A DNA stretch of 46,303 bases from NCBI GenBank assembly GCA_036154155.1, contig JAYZLP010000001.1, positions 1 through 46,303 of the forward strand, read 5' to 3'. Below are positions 6,995 to 15,553 of this stretch, piece by piece. The translations under genes and the position numbers were made by a program. The stretch comes from MGIIb-O5 sp036154155 (GTDB lineage: Archaea; Thermoplasmatota; Poseidoniia; Poseidoniales; Thalassarchaeaceae). The stretch's first letter is position 1. Every line of letters starts with the position of its first letter. The notes beneath the pieces were generated by a model. That model searched no databases and was not told the origin of the DNA. It saw only the letters and a program-made list of their open reading frames with translations.

Positions 6995-9643
6995 ATGTCA
7001 GAACAGCCACCGCCACTGCCTCCCGGTTTCCCAATGCCCCCTCCCCCTCCACCTCCTCCGGGATTCGAAGATGATGCCGATGATGATGAGTCAACTGAAC
7101 AGAAGCAATCAGAATCGCCTCCAATGGAGCCCCAAGAAGAAGAAACAAGGGAACAGATAGATGCGATAATTTCCAACACCGGTGAGTTCACCGAATCATC
7201 CTCAGGCGATAGTGTATCTCCGCCACCGCCGCCACCGCCCGGCTTCGAGGCCCCGCCACCGCCGCCACCGCCCGGCTTCGAGGCCCCGCCACCGCCGCCA
7301 CCGCCCGGCTTCGAGGCCCCGCCACCGCCGCCACCAAGTCCCGAATCGGAATCTACAGAAGTCATGACTCCCCCTATCGAGGAAGAAGATCAACTCTCAG
7401 ACTCTCTCGCCGCATTGGAGGCTTTGGACGAAGAAACAATTGATGACGAGGACATATGGGGGGCCGATTCGGAAATTGCTTCGGAACTAGACAGCCTCAT
7501 CAGCGATGAGTCAGAGAGTCCCTTGGAAAGCCCCCCAACATCCAGTTCCCAGAACCTCCGTTCTGCATCGGAGATTGATGCGATACCGGGGGACAAGCTG
7601 CATGCCACGTTGAGCGAGGTCGAGGAATCGACCTTGAATCCGGACGGTAGTGTAAGAAGCCAGTCAATCGAGGGCGAACTAATCCTGAGGAACTCCAGCC
7701 GTAAGGATAGGGCATGGGACATTTCCGTCTCCCTAGCGGAGTTTGAATCTACGGATATTGGCGGATCAATGGTGACTGTTAGGGAATTAGAAGCAACCGA
7801 GGAGACAGTAATTCCTTACTTGGCGAACGGCCCAAGAATGCTTGTTCTGAGTGAGAAGATAGATACTGAACCTGAACGGGAGCAGGAAGCAAGCCTGTCC
7901 CTAGTCAACTCGGAAGACAGGCAGGAAATTGAGATACTTATCAAGGTAGAGAACGCTTCCACGGTACCCCTCACTGCGGTAGAGGTAAATCGTACATTCC
8001 CCAGCAATTTCGAAATTCCTGAAGGTCCAGAATATAATGTCGAAGAGTCCACACTATCTTGGTCAGTAGGAAGGCTAGCCGTAGGACAGAGCCAGACTCT
8101 GGAGCTGTCCCCCACCGTGCTGACTAGTGACATAGAGAAGATTTCTGCCGGTGTAGCTACTGCAACATATTCGGCCGACTCAACGGTTTCTAGAATAAAT
8201 TTCGACAAGGTCTCTGCAAGGAGTCGTGCAGCTCCATTTGTGACTCCCCAGGAAGACGACAGGCCAGGAATCTGGCATAGCAAATTCGTTTTTGAGAACA
8301 AATCATCTTTCGTGGTAACACTTTCTGACATCACTGTTGTACTGGCAGGAAGGGATGAGCCGATTCTTGATGCATCGGATTTGAGAGTTGATCTTCCACC
8401 AGAAGGTAGCTGGGACTCTATGGTTAAGACTGTGAAGTCAGAAGACCAGCCAAGGTTCACATTCCCAACTCTGTCCTACTCAATCCTGCCTAGGGTCTCC
8501 GCCATCTCAAGGGGTGAAGTCAGCCTCAAGGAACAGAAACTCACTGTCCTAGATGCTGAGATTCTGAAGAAGTTCGATAGATCAAGGATAAGATCGTTCG
8601 TGGGGTCAGATATCGAGGCCACAATTACGGTCGAGAATACTGGATCAGCAACAATCAATGTCATGAGGCTAATGGATGACATACCAGGCGTATTTGACCC
8701 CCCTTCTAGTGACTCAATCAGCATAGAGATGGGAGGCTCTGAGCTGAATGAGGATCAGTTCAGAGTCGAGGTCGTGAATGGCATCCAGCTAGAGGAGAAG
8801 TTGGTGTCTCCTGATGGCCCCGGACATTCTCTGAGAGTAACAGTTGGGACCTCTGCACCATTGGGGCTCCAGCCAGGAAAGACCCTGGTTATCAGATATC
8901 CATTACATGCCCCAGAGCCGTCTAAGGACAATGGCACGCTGGCCGCACCAGCTAGGGCAGATTTCAGTGCAGAGAGATTTGGGCCGGTGGCAACTAGAAC
9001 CGTAATCAGGCCCCCACAGATTAGCGTCATCCACAGAAGGAGGAGTTTCACTACCGGCAAGGAGGTATACCCCGGGGGAGGGCAGGGCCGATACGAGATT
9101 CTCCTCGTCTTCCAGAATAACTCGGACAGTGCGTTAGAGGATTTAGCCCTACATGATGTCGTTCCCGGAACATTCTCACTCGAAAGCTCGAATGTCAAAT
9201 CAAGCACCAGGGGGGAGAGGGACTCCTCTTACACGAAGGAGCCAGCCCGCGAGGGGACGCACATCACATGGAAGGTCGGGAGAATCGAGAAGGGCGAGAG
9301 GATTACCGTTCAGTATGAGATCCAAGGAGATCCAGAATCTGAATACAAGGTTTCAGACGCCCAAGACTACCATGGCGCAACATTCGGAGAAGAGGTCGAC
9401 GATGAGCCAAATCTCCCCGAGTGGGCCGAGGCAAAGAAGCCGGGGGCACTTCCCGATATTCCAATCCCAGAGCCAGAGCCAGAGCCGGAGCCGGAGCCGG
9501 AGCCGGAGCCCGAGCCAGAGCCGGAGCCCGAGCCAGAGCCGGAGCCCGAGCCAGAGCCACAGATCTCAGGATGCCCAATTTGCGGCACAGATAACGAACT
9601 CGGGGCCTCATTGTGCGTGGTATGCGGATATTCGTTCAAGTAA
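6995..9643 (+). CDS. Proline-rich, beta-sandwich-repeat protein with C-terminal zinc ribbon
   Basis: Unrecognised 882-aa protein of unusual build. The N-terminus carries polyproline blocks ending in GFE: one divergent block, then three exact PPPPPPPGFEA units. An acidic Ser/Glu/Asp linker follows (about 125-200). The bulk (about 200-810) is beta-rich with features of conserved-repeat (DUF11-like) and CARDB-like domains, for example ITVENTGSATINVMRL and LVFQNNSDSALEDLALHDVV. Then come an EP-dipeptide run (about 826-855) and a zinc ribbon with Cys860, Cys863, Cys874 and Cys877. I see no signal peptide or membrane segment, so it may be cytoplasmic, although these beta domains are usually extracellular. 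A strong Shine-Dalgarno-like GGGGGGAG supports the ATG. DUF106-cmk-cbf5 follow after 63 bases. Confidence 0.8.
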   Translation: MSEQPPPLPPGFPMPPPPPPPPGFEDDADDDESTEQKQSESPPMEPQEEETREQIDAIISNTGEFTESSSGDSVSPPPPPPPGFEAPPPPPPPGFEAPPPPPPPGFEAPPPPPPSPESESTEVMTPPIEEEDQLSDSLAALEALDEETIDDEDIWGADSEIASELDSLISDESESPLESPPTSSSQNLRSASEIDAIPGDKLHATLSEVEESTLNPDGSVRSQSIEGELILRNSSRKDRAWDISVSLAEFESTDIGGSMVTVRELEATEETVIPYLANGPRMLVLSEKIDTEPEREQEASLSLVNSEDRQEIEILIKVENASTVPLTAVEVNRTFPSNFEIPEGPEYNVEESTLSWSVGRLAVGQSQTLELSPTVLTSDIEKISAGVATATYSADSTVSRINFDKVSARSRAAPFVTPQEDDRPGIWHSKFVFENKSSFVVTLSDITVVLAGRDEPILDASDLRVDLPPEGSWDSMVKTVKSEDQPRFTFPTLSYSILPRVSAISRGEVSLKEQKLTVLDAEILKKFDRSRIRSFVGSDIEATITVENTGSATINVMRLMDDIPGVFDPPSSDSISIEMGGSELNEDQFRVEVVNGIQLEEKLVSPDGPGHSLRVTVGTSAPLGLQPGKTLVIRYPLHAPEPSKDNGTLAAPARADFSAERFGPVATRTVIRPPQISVIHRRRSFTTGKEVYPGGGQGRYEILLVFQNNSDSALEDLALHDVVPGTFSLESSNVKSSTRGERDSSYTKEPAREGTHITWKVGRIEKGERITVQYEIQGDPESEYKVSDAQDYHGATFGEEVDDEPNLPEWAEAKKPGALPDIPIPEPEPEPEPEPEPEPEPEPEPEPEPEPEPEPQISGCPICGTDNELGASLCVVCGYSFK
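7220..7336 (+). repeat. In-frame 33-bp tandem repeat encoding PPPPPPPGFEA
   Basis: Three consecutive identical 33-bp units (7220-7252, 7253-7285, 7286-7318) are followed by a partial fourth. Each begins ccgccaccgccgccaccgcc and ends in ggcttcgaggcc. A degenerate copy with different codons lies upstream near 7037-7069. Nucleotide identity among the three indicates recent expansion. Confidence 0.95.
9467..9559 (+). repeat. Glu-Pro dipeptide repeat
   Basis: Run of alternating GAG/CCN codons with 6- and 18-bp periodicities (unit gagcccgagccagagccg), encoding about 15 Glu-Pro pairs just before the zinc ribbon. It is probably an extended, rigid linker. Confidence 0.9.
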
Positions 9644-9706
9644 TGCGCAATTTCAGAACAGTTTTTCCACCGAAGTGTTGATTGAACCCATGGAGAGCCG
9701 ATATAC

Positions 9707-10639
9707 ATGGCGCAGGGACCTAAGCCGGGAGACGCCCAAGCGCAAGCCATGTCATCGATGATGGGGCCAATGCTGGTGATGTTTGCAATAATGATCCCTC
9801 TGATGCTGTTTGATAGCATCAGAATTGCCCTATCAGATAGTGCCGGCTCGGTAATTGAACCAATACTCCCATTTCACTCAGAATACTTCGTCCCCACTGT
9901 TTTTGTTGTCGGCTCAAGTATCATGGTAGTCAACACCATAATCAGATCTCTGTTTACTGACCCTCTAAAACAAGCTCATCACGCACATAGGTCCAAGCAA
10001 ATCAGCTCACAGATGAGAGAGGCACAGAGGGAGAGGGATACGGCGAGAGTTAGCAAAATGCAGGAGTTGCAAATGGAACTAATGCCCGAGTCAATGGCCC
10101 AGCAGGCTCAGATGATGAGGCCGATGATGTTCACGATTGTCTTCATAATAGCAATATTCAGTTGGATGGCCATTTCTGTAGAAGAATTCAGGGTTGGCTA
10201 TGTCAGTCTACCGTGGGCCCCCACTTGGAGCTTAAATGACAGGGTGATGTGGATTTTCCCAGCTTGGATCGCTTCTTACATCACCATGAGTGCCCCCCTG
10301 GGGAGGATTATCGACAGACACATCAAAATTTACCGCTATCGAGTTCACCCCTTGGTGATAGCAGCTGAACCAATCCCGGAACCACTGCTGCACTTACTAG
10401 AGGATGTCAAGCAGAAAGTACGTCCAGGCTCTAGGACTAGGAGATCTCAGAGGAGGAGGGACGGGCCAAGGAAGACAGGTAATCATACAGCTACCAAATC
10501 TGAAAGGAAGAAGGGAGGCAATCTGCAAGTCGCGCCACCAAAGACTGGATCAACCTGCCCTTCTTGTGAATCCGAGATGATATCCAGAACTTCGATGGGC
10601 AAGCTAAGGTGCGAAGTTTGTCGAAATGAGTGGAGATGA
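9707..10639 (+). CDS. DUF106 (EMC3/TMCO1-like) membrane protein with C-terminal zinc ribbon
   Basis: 310-aa integral membrane protein of the archaeal DUF106 family, in the Oxa1/YidC/Get1/EMC3 superfamily of membrane-protein insertases. There is a membrane helix at about 19-37 and another at about 62-80. A charged, Met/Gln-rich coiled coil follows (about 85-135), then helices at about 140-158 and 180-200. This is the expected topology. A basic linker (about 240-280) leads to a zinc ribbon with Cys284, Cys287, Cys302 and Cys305, which I do not expect in a minimal family member. Likely role: inserting or chaperoning membrane proteins at the ribosome (inferred). The end overlaps cmk by 14 bases, an archaeal gene order shared with cbf5. 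Confidence 0.8.
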   Translation: MAQGPKPGDAQAQAMSSMMGPMLVMFAIMIPLMLFDSIRIALSDSAGSVIEPILPFHSEYFVPTVFVVGSSIMVVNTIIRSLFTDPLKQAHHAHRSKQISSQMREAQRERDTARVSKMQELQMELMPESMAQQAQMMRPMMFTIVFIIAIFSWMAISVEEFRVGYVSLPWAPTWSLNDRVMWIFPAWIASYITMSAPLGRIIDRHIKIYRYRVHPLVIAAEPIPEPLLHLLEDVKQKVRPGSRTRRSQRRRDGPRKTGNHTATKSERKKGGNLQVAPPKTGSTCPSCESEMISRTSMGKLRCEVCRNEWR

Positions 10640-11177
10640 GGCATTGACTATTCTGACCGTTAGCGGTAAGCCAGGTAGCGGCACCTCCACTTTGGTGGAA
10701 AGGATAGCAGAGGAAAGAGGCTGGAATTCAGTAAACGGTGGAGACGTTTTCAGATCAGAAGCATCCAGGAGGGGCATTTCGGTTGAAGAATTCAGCAGAC
10801 TTTGCAAGGAAGACCTGGATGTAGATAGATCACTAGACACTATGCTGAAAGATTTACTATTGTCGGAAAAAGCGCCTGAAATAATCGAAAGCAGACTCAT
10901 TGGTTGGTGGGCACACTCATTGGATATTGAGTGTCTGAAGGTTTGGATTAGGGTTTCTGATGAGGAGAGGGCCAGAAGGATCGTGGAAAGAGAAGGCCTT
11001 GACTATGGCACAGCTCTGTCAGTATCCAGGCAGAGGAATGAGGACGATATGCAAAGGTACAGGGTACTCTATGGGATAGACTTGGATGACATGGCTCCCT
11101 ATGATCTGATTGTGGATGCCGACTCACTCAATGCCGATGAAGTATTCAGTCTGGTAAATTCAAGGATCGGTGAATAA
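10626..11177 (+). CDS. cmk: Cytidylate kinase, archaeal type
   Basis: Phosphorylates CMP/dCMP to the diphosphate with ATP. The 183-aa length fits the short archaeal enzyme. The P-loop is GKPGSGTST (14-22), followed by an NGGDVFR segment, the ERARRIVEREG lid region and RYRVLYGIDL. The ATG at 10626 sits inside the end of the DUF106 gene, and the stop overlaps the cbf5 GTG, so the three genes are coupled. An adenylate-kinase-like enzyme is an alternative, but the DUF106-cmk-cbf5 order supports Cmk. Confidence 0.88.
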   Translation: MSGDEALTILTVSGKPGSGTSTLVERIAEERGWNSVNGGDVFRSEASRRGISVEEFSRLCKEDLDVDRSLDTMLKDLLLSEKAPEIIESRLIGWWAHSLDIECLKVWIRVSDEERARRIVEREGLDYGTALSVSRQRNEDDMQRYRVLYGIDLDDMAPYDLIVDADSLNADEVFSLVNSRIGE

Positions 11178-12159
11178 TTTGTCATCCCCCGGCCTAGTCG
11201 TCCTGGACGAGAAGGCAGTAACGGACTCGAAGAGGGGAGTCGACCCATATTCCAGAGACATAGAGGAGCTTCTGGAGTCGGGGATTATTCTTGTCAACAA
11301 GCCAAGGGGCCCAACAAGCCATCAATTGGCAGCGTGGACAAGAGAACTTCTTGGAATTAAGAGGCTGGGGCACGGAGGCACCCTTGATCCATTCGCCACG
11401 GGATTGTTGACCTTATTGTGCGGTAAGGCAACAAGATTGACTGACATCGTTCTTTCCGGCGACAAAACATATGTCGGGGTAATCAGGTTCTCCAAGAAAA
11501 TAGACAGGGAAAATCTGGATCTTGTTCTTTCCTCTCTTGTTGGGAAGGCCTACAATGTTCCTCCTCGGGAGTCCGCAGTCAAGGTCAGGGTAAGGAGCAG
11601 GCAATTCAATTCGATAAATTGCCTAGACGAAGACTCCGAATCAAGGGTTTTCGCGATAGAGGTCTCATGTGAGGCTGGCAGTTACATCAGAACATTGGCT
11701 CGTGATATCGGCCTATTGGTCGGTGCTCAGTGTGAACTCATTGAACTGCACCGGACCAAGAGCGGCACATTTGACTCAGCAATGGCATGTACGATGCAAC
11801 AACTAACCGATGCTGTGCATGTCTGGAGGGAGCACGGTGACGATAGAGCGGTGAGGAAACTAATCTCGCCCATAGAAAGGGTCCTTGTCTCACTACCGCT
11901 TATTGTAGTCAAGGACGGAGCAGCAGCGGCAGTCTCGCACGGGGCATCGCTCGCCAGGCCCGGGATTGCTAAGTTCTCAGGCGGCGTAAAGGCTGGCTCT
12001 TCCGTACTAATACAGAGTATGAAGGGAGAGGCAGTAGCAATCGCAGAATTGAAGGTCGATTCAGATGATCTACCGGGAATGGAGACGGGAGAGGTCGCTA
12101 TTCCGAAATCTGTTCTGATGGCGCCGGGGACATATCCCCAGACATGGTCAAGGGACTAG
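11170..12159 (+). CDS. tRNA/rRNA pseudouridine synthase Cbf5
   Basis: Catalytic subunit of the archaeal H/ACA ribonucleoprotein, which isomerises uridines in rRNA, and also acts on tRNA U55. The 329-aa protein has the TruB-type catalytic segment GHGGTLDPFATG, with nucleophile Asp73. KPRGPTSHQ lies before it, and YIRTLARDIG is the conserved motif of the second half. The C-terminal ~80 residues (from about VVKDGAAAAVSHG) form a PUA domain. The GTG at 11170 overlaps the cmk stop by 8 bases. It is the last gene of the DUF106-cmk-cbf5 set; the L34e and L14e genes interspersed in some archaea are absent. Its TAG directly abuts the stop of a convergent small ORF. Confidence 0.93.
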   Translation: MNNLSSPGLVVLDEKAVTDSKRGVDPYSRDIEELLESGIILVNKPRGPTSHQLAAWTRELLGIKRLGHGGTLDPFATGLLTLLCGKATRLTDIVLSGDKTYVGVIRFSKKIDRENLDLVLSSLVGKAYNVPPRESAVKVRVRSRQFNSINCLDEDSESRVFAIEVSCEAGSYIRTLARDIGLLVGAQCELIELHRTKSGTFDSAMACTMQQLTDAVHVWREHGDDRAVRKLISPIERVLVSLPLIVVKDGAAAAVSHGASLARPGIAKFSGGVKAGSSVLIQSMKGEAVAIAELKVDSDDLPGMETGEVAIPKSVLMAPGTYPQTWSRD

Positions 12160-12345
12160 TCAAGCCATCTCGTGCTCTTCGTAAACCCACTCTTCGGTTT
12201 CAAGCCTAATCTTCAATTTCATCATGGATACACGCCCACAGTTGCCATCGCGGCATACAAATTCGATTCCAATTGTGGTATAACTATTCCCTGAAAATAG
12301 TTGATTATCGGCCGGATGTGGGTCAATTTCAAGAGAAATTCCCAC
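12160..12345 (-). CDS. Small hypothetical protein (61 aa)
   Basis: 61-codon frame that exactly fills the space between two stop codons. Its GTG start (12343-12345) immediately follows the TGA of the 792-aa gene, and its own stop touches the cbf5 stop. The protein is acidic, with a CRDGNC pair and a Glu-rich C-terminus. It has no membrane segment and matches no family I know. The perfect fit is suggestive of a co-translated small gene, but chance is possible. Confidence 0.4.
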   Translation of the reverse strand: MGISLEIDPHPADNQLFSGNSYTTIGIEFVCRDGNCGRVSMMKLKIRLETEEWVYEEHEMA

Positions 12346-14724
12346 TCACTTGCCTCTCTTATCGTATGGTTTCTTGACCCTGCCGGGGCCGAGCCTGAGT
12401 GCAGTGATCGCTATTGCAATTAGTCCTACAGAGCCAACGATAATTGCAGGCCCCCTGTCTACGCCTGAATCCTCATTGGAATTCGGCTCTCGTTCAGAGA
12501 CTTCTACCTGTATCGACTTCTCATTATTGTCCTCATTAGTTTCCTGAATCGAGTTTGTGCCGTCGGCTACCGCCCTGATTAATTGGGTTCCAGGGCCGGA
12601 TAGTGCAGCATCGCAACTCGCTTCTCCAAGGCCCCCCGATTCAACCGTGTCAATAACAGTGGTCCCCACAAATACATCGTCAACCAGGCACCGTACTTCA
12701 ACTCCAAATGCATCTCCCATCCCTTGATTCCTGACAAAAATCGAGATTCTGGCTACATCGCCATCTTTGAGACTACTCCCCGAACCAGTAGAACTTTCTA
12801 CAGTAACCGACTCTACAATGAGATCGGGCTTTGCAGTAACAATGACCTCTAATTGCTGAGAAATCTGGTTTACCCCGTCACTAACGGTCACCTCTACAAC
12901 GTGTGTACCCACTGCGACAGGCGACAATAGCAAATTACCATCAGATCCAATTGTTGCCCAAGACTTGCTAGTCATTACCGAGGGAGCATCAGTATCCGGG
13001 TCACTAATGGCCATTTCAATAACTAAATCTTCACCAAGCTCAATATACACACTAAGTGGCAATCCGCTAATGGTCGGCTCATCAGGAACTTCCGCGATAT
13101 TTACCGTAAACGAGTCAGACCATTGATTCCCCCTCTCATCCATTACCTCTACGAAAACCTCAGAATTACCATGAGCGTTACTAACTGGCTGCAAAACTAA
13201 ATCGCTCCCAGAGGAGGAAGATAAGACCACACTCTCGTCACTACTCCATGTGTTGATCGTCAACCCCTGGGGTTCTGTAATGTCATCATCGCATCTCGCA
13301 CTTAGTGGAATCAGTATTCCACCCCCGTCCTCTTCCATCTCAACATCGTCAAATGGGATGCATGTTGGATCTAAATCCCACTCTACTAGGAAACCCCCAG
13401 AAATGCTCATCGACTCAACATGGATAACAGTAGTCTCATTCGAGCCATCAGATGACCACTGAAACCTCGCCGCAACACCGACATTCACTGACTCCGAGTC
13501 CGATGGAAGGGCATGACCCACGGGGACCTCTAAAGTGAAGTGTCCAAGATTAATCGGCAGACTCTCAATGAGATATTCCCCTATCGCGAATCTAATCGAA
13601 CTCCCTGTGGAAGAGAGGCCGTCGATTTGACCGGCTACGGAGCCGCTTACTACCAAATGCGGATCGTTGACATCCACCCTTGCCCCAGAAATGCAACCAT
13701 CATGTATCTCGACTCTAATTCGTTGCAGTGATTCCGGATGTTCTAGCAAATCTCCGGATTGAATTTGGTAATAGTCCCCGTCTACTTCGTCAGGTAGCAC
13801 CCAAATGGTATGGTTGCCCGAGCCGTATGTGTGGATTCTCCCCAATTGCTGCAAGGGAGGAACTTCAACATCAAACTCCCACTCTCCCGAGGCGCTACTG
13901 GAGGGCACTAGTCCGCATGACTCTATGTCGAGTCCATTGGTAGATCCATCATATGGGCCGATATCAACAATTGGAGAATTCTGACCCAATAGGGGGCTTA
14001 TTGCAATTGAATTTTCAAAGGAATACCAGGGTTGGTAATACCTAACCCTAACTCCTACAGCATCCACGCGAACCTCCGAGTCGTCACTCCCCCCTCCTTG
14101 AGATACATAGTCGAAAGTTACGGAAGCCCCCTCGGCGTAATTCCAATCCCAATCGGCCATTTCATCAACTGGAACGACAAGGGGATTGTTCATCTTGAAG
14201 ACCCCTGAGAGAGTTCTGGTGTATGTTGTAACTAGCTTATCATTGCCGACATTCTGAAGGATAATTCTGACCGAGTCGGAATTCAAATTGTCTGGTATTT
14301 CAAAGTGTAAGACAAGTGAGACATTAGCGATTGGCCTGCTATGAAGTCCGGAGAAATCGAATCCTCCGACAGTAATGTTGGGGCCCTTTGACCACGTGTA
14401 GAATGTATCAGGCGAACCAGTGCTGTAATTTGATCCGGTAATGCTAGATTGGGCCCAAGATGTCACTTCCTCTAGATTCTCCGGCCTGTCGTGGGTGAAT
14501 GACAATTCCCCATCGGCAATCATTCCCTCGGTGTACAGAGCCGGGCTGCCAGAGAAACCCGATGTAGCACTAATGCTCCAATCTTCTTCATCCTCAAAGG
14601 TACCTGCAGAAAAAATCTCCATTCCTTCCGCGGTAATTACCGTATCAGCGGATACAACAAGTAATGGTTGCAATAGTAGAAGCAATGTCAGAGCGAGTCC
14701 ATGGAGGCCTCTATCGCGACCCAT
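12346..14724 (-). CDS. Exported, C-terminally membrane-anchored multi-domain protein
   Basis: 792-aa predicted surface protein. A Sec-type signal peptide (about 1-26: basic start, then a Leu-rich core ending VVSA) and a single membrane helix near the C-terminus (about 762-778, followed by basic GRVKKPYDKRGK) place almost the whole protein outside the cell. The exterior is beta-rich. Around 545-635 is a cadherin/dystroglycan-like Ig domain (DPDTDAPSV, VTVSDGVNQISQQLEVIV). Around 640-735 is a CARDB-like domain (PDLIVESVTVESSTGSG, VRNQGMGDAFGVEVRCLVDD, TNSIQETNEDNNEKSI). Function is unknown; it may be a surface binding protein or accessory of another export system. Confidence 0.78.
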   Translation of the reverse strand: MGRDRGLHGLALTLLLLLQPLLVVSADTVITAEGMEIFSAGTFEDEEDWSISATSGFSGSPALYTEGMIADGELSFTHDRPENLEEVTSWAQSSITGSNYSTGSPDTFYTWSKGPNITVGGFDFSGLHSRPIANVSLVLHFEIPDNLNSDSVRIILQNVGNDKLVTTYTRTLSGVFKMNNPLVVPVDEMADWDWNYAEGASVTFDYVSQGGGSDDSEVRVDAVGVRVRYYQPWYSFENSIAISPLLGQNSPIVDIGPYDGSTNGLDIESCGLVPSSSASGEWEFDVEVPPLQQLGRIHTYGSGNHTIWVLPDEVDGDYYQIQSGDLLEHPESLQRIRVEIHDGCISGARVDVNDPHLVVSGSVAGQIDGLSSTGSSIRFAIGEYLIESLPINLGHFTLEVPVGHALPSDSESVNVGVAARFQWSSDGSNETTVIHVESMSISGGFLVEWDLDPTCIPFDDVEMEEDGGGILIPLSARCDDDITEPQGLTINTWSSDESVVLSSSSGSDLVLQPVSNAHGNSEVFVEVMDERGNQWSDSFTVNIAEVPDEPTISGLPLSVYIELGEDLVIEMAISDPDTDAPSVMTSKSWATIGSDGNLLLSPVAVGTHVVEVTVSDGVNQISQQLEVIVTAKPDLIVESVTVESSTGSGSSLKDGDVARISIFVRNQGMGDAFGVEVRCLVDDVFVGTTVIDTVESGGLGEASCDAALSGPGTQLIRAVADGTNSIQETNEDNNEKSIQVEVSEREPNSNEDSGVDRGPAIIVGSVGLIAIAITALRLGPGRVKKPYDKRGK

Positions 14725-14796
14725 CGCCCCTTCACGGAGGCAAGTCGTGCTTCAACCCGTTGGTTACTTGTCAGACGCCATAGTTGCATAACGGTT

Positions 14797-14803
14797 GATA
14801 TAC
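14797..14803 (+). promoter_or_regulatory. Candidate TATA box for tRNA-His
   Basis: GATATAC, preceded by ACGGTT, is centred about 31 bases before the tRNA. That fits an archaeal TATA element with a short 5' leader. Confidence 0.4.
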
Positions 14804-14830
14804 GGGCCTTTCCCCGTTGAATGCACAGAC

Positions 14831-14906
14831 GGCTGTGATGGTGTAGCGGTTAGCACGGTGGGTTGTGGTCCCGCCGGCCCGGGTTCAAGTCCCGGTCACG
14901 GCCCCA
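14831..14906 (+). tRNA. tRNA-His (GTG) with encoded G-1
   Basis: The acceptor GCTGTGA (14832-14838) pairs with TCACGGC (14896-14902). An extra G at 14831 pairs with the discriminator C at 14903, the His-specific G-1:C73 pair, and CCA is encoded at 14904-14906. The D stem is GTGT/GCAC. The anticodon loop TTGTGGT lies between GTGGG and CCCGC, giving GTG. The T loop is TTCAAGT. Confidence 0.95.
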
Positions 14907-14914
14907 TTCTCCAG

Positions 14915-15553
14915 TTAGGTTGGCCCGTTGAGCTCATCGGTTGTTATGTCGTGCCCCATCTTGTCTACCTTTATTGCCAGGTACTCACGATTTTCATCGC
15001 CAACTCCCGCTACTAGGGGCATCCGCTGCTCAACATTAATTCCATACGATACTAATTGGGCAATCTTGTCGGGATTGTTGGTTAGTAGGCAAACGCTTTC
15101 TATCCCAATAAGCCTGAGAATTTCAGAAGCAACACCATAGTCCCGAGCGTCAGCTGGATGGCCAAGAAGTATGTTTGCTTCTACTGTGTCAGCCCCTTTG
15201 TCTTGCAAATTGTATGCCTGTATTTTTGCATGAAGTCCGATCCCCCGCCCCTCTTGTCTGAGGTAAAGTATGCATCCCCAACCAACATCCTGTATCATGC
15301 GGATTGCAGCATCCAGTTGAGGCCCACAGTCGCACCTGAGGCTACCAAAAGCATCTCCGGTGAGGCATTCCGAGTGCACCCTGACTAAAACAGGGTCAGG
15401 TCCTTTCATCTCTCCAAGAGTTAGCGCAACATGGTCCATTCCCGACTCTGAGTCATTGAAAACCCTGATTCTGAACTCTCCTTTGTCAGTAGGAAGGCGT
15501 GCATCGGCGGGAATTTCACCAGTTTCCTGAATTCTTACTTTCTTGCTATTCAT
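14915..15553 (-). CDS. ribA: GTP cyclohydrolase II
   Basis: Opens the GTP ring to 2,5-diamino-6-ribosylamino-pyrimidinone phosphate, the first step of riboflavin synthesis. From ATG 15553 the protein has 212 aa. The zinc ligands are Cys63, Cys74 and Cys76 (CLTGDAFGSLRCDC), with the spacing of the bacterial enzyme. RQEGRGIGL and TNNPDKI are diagnostic. Many archaea use an unrelated GTP cyclohydrolase III, so a bacterial-type RibA suggests old transfer. The frame extends upstream to 15604, but ATG 15553 matches the family and overlaps the stop of the TusA-like gene by 8 bases, indicating coupling. It is the last gene of a five-gene operon and ends 8 bases from tRNA-His. Confidence 0.92.
   Translation of the reverse strand: MNSKKVRIQETGEIPADARLPTDKGEFRIRVFNDSESGMDHVALTLGEMKGPDPVLVRVHSECLTGDAFGSLRCDCGPQLDAAIRMIQDVGWGCILYLRQEGRGIGLHAKIQAYNLQDKGADTVEANILLGHPADARDYGVASEILRLIGIESVCLLTNNPDKIAQLVSYGINVEQRMPLVAGVGDENREYLAIKVDKMGHDITTDELNGPT

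Noticed and set aside
7220..7336. 33-bp repeats as a CRISPR-like array
   Set aside because: The units are contiguous, without unique spacers, and stay in one reading frame encoding PPPPPPPGFEA.
6766..7365. Gly-rich minus-strand frame opposite the polyproline repeats
   Set aside because: Its glycine runs are the reverse complement of CCN proline codons, and it overlaps the real GPN-GTPase start region.
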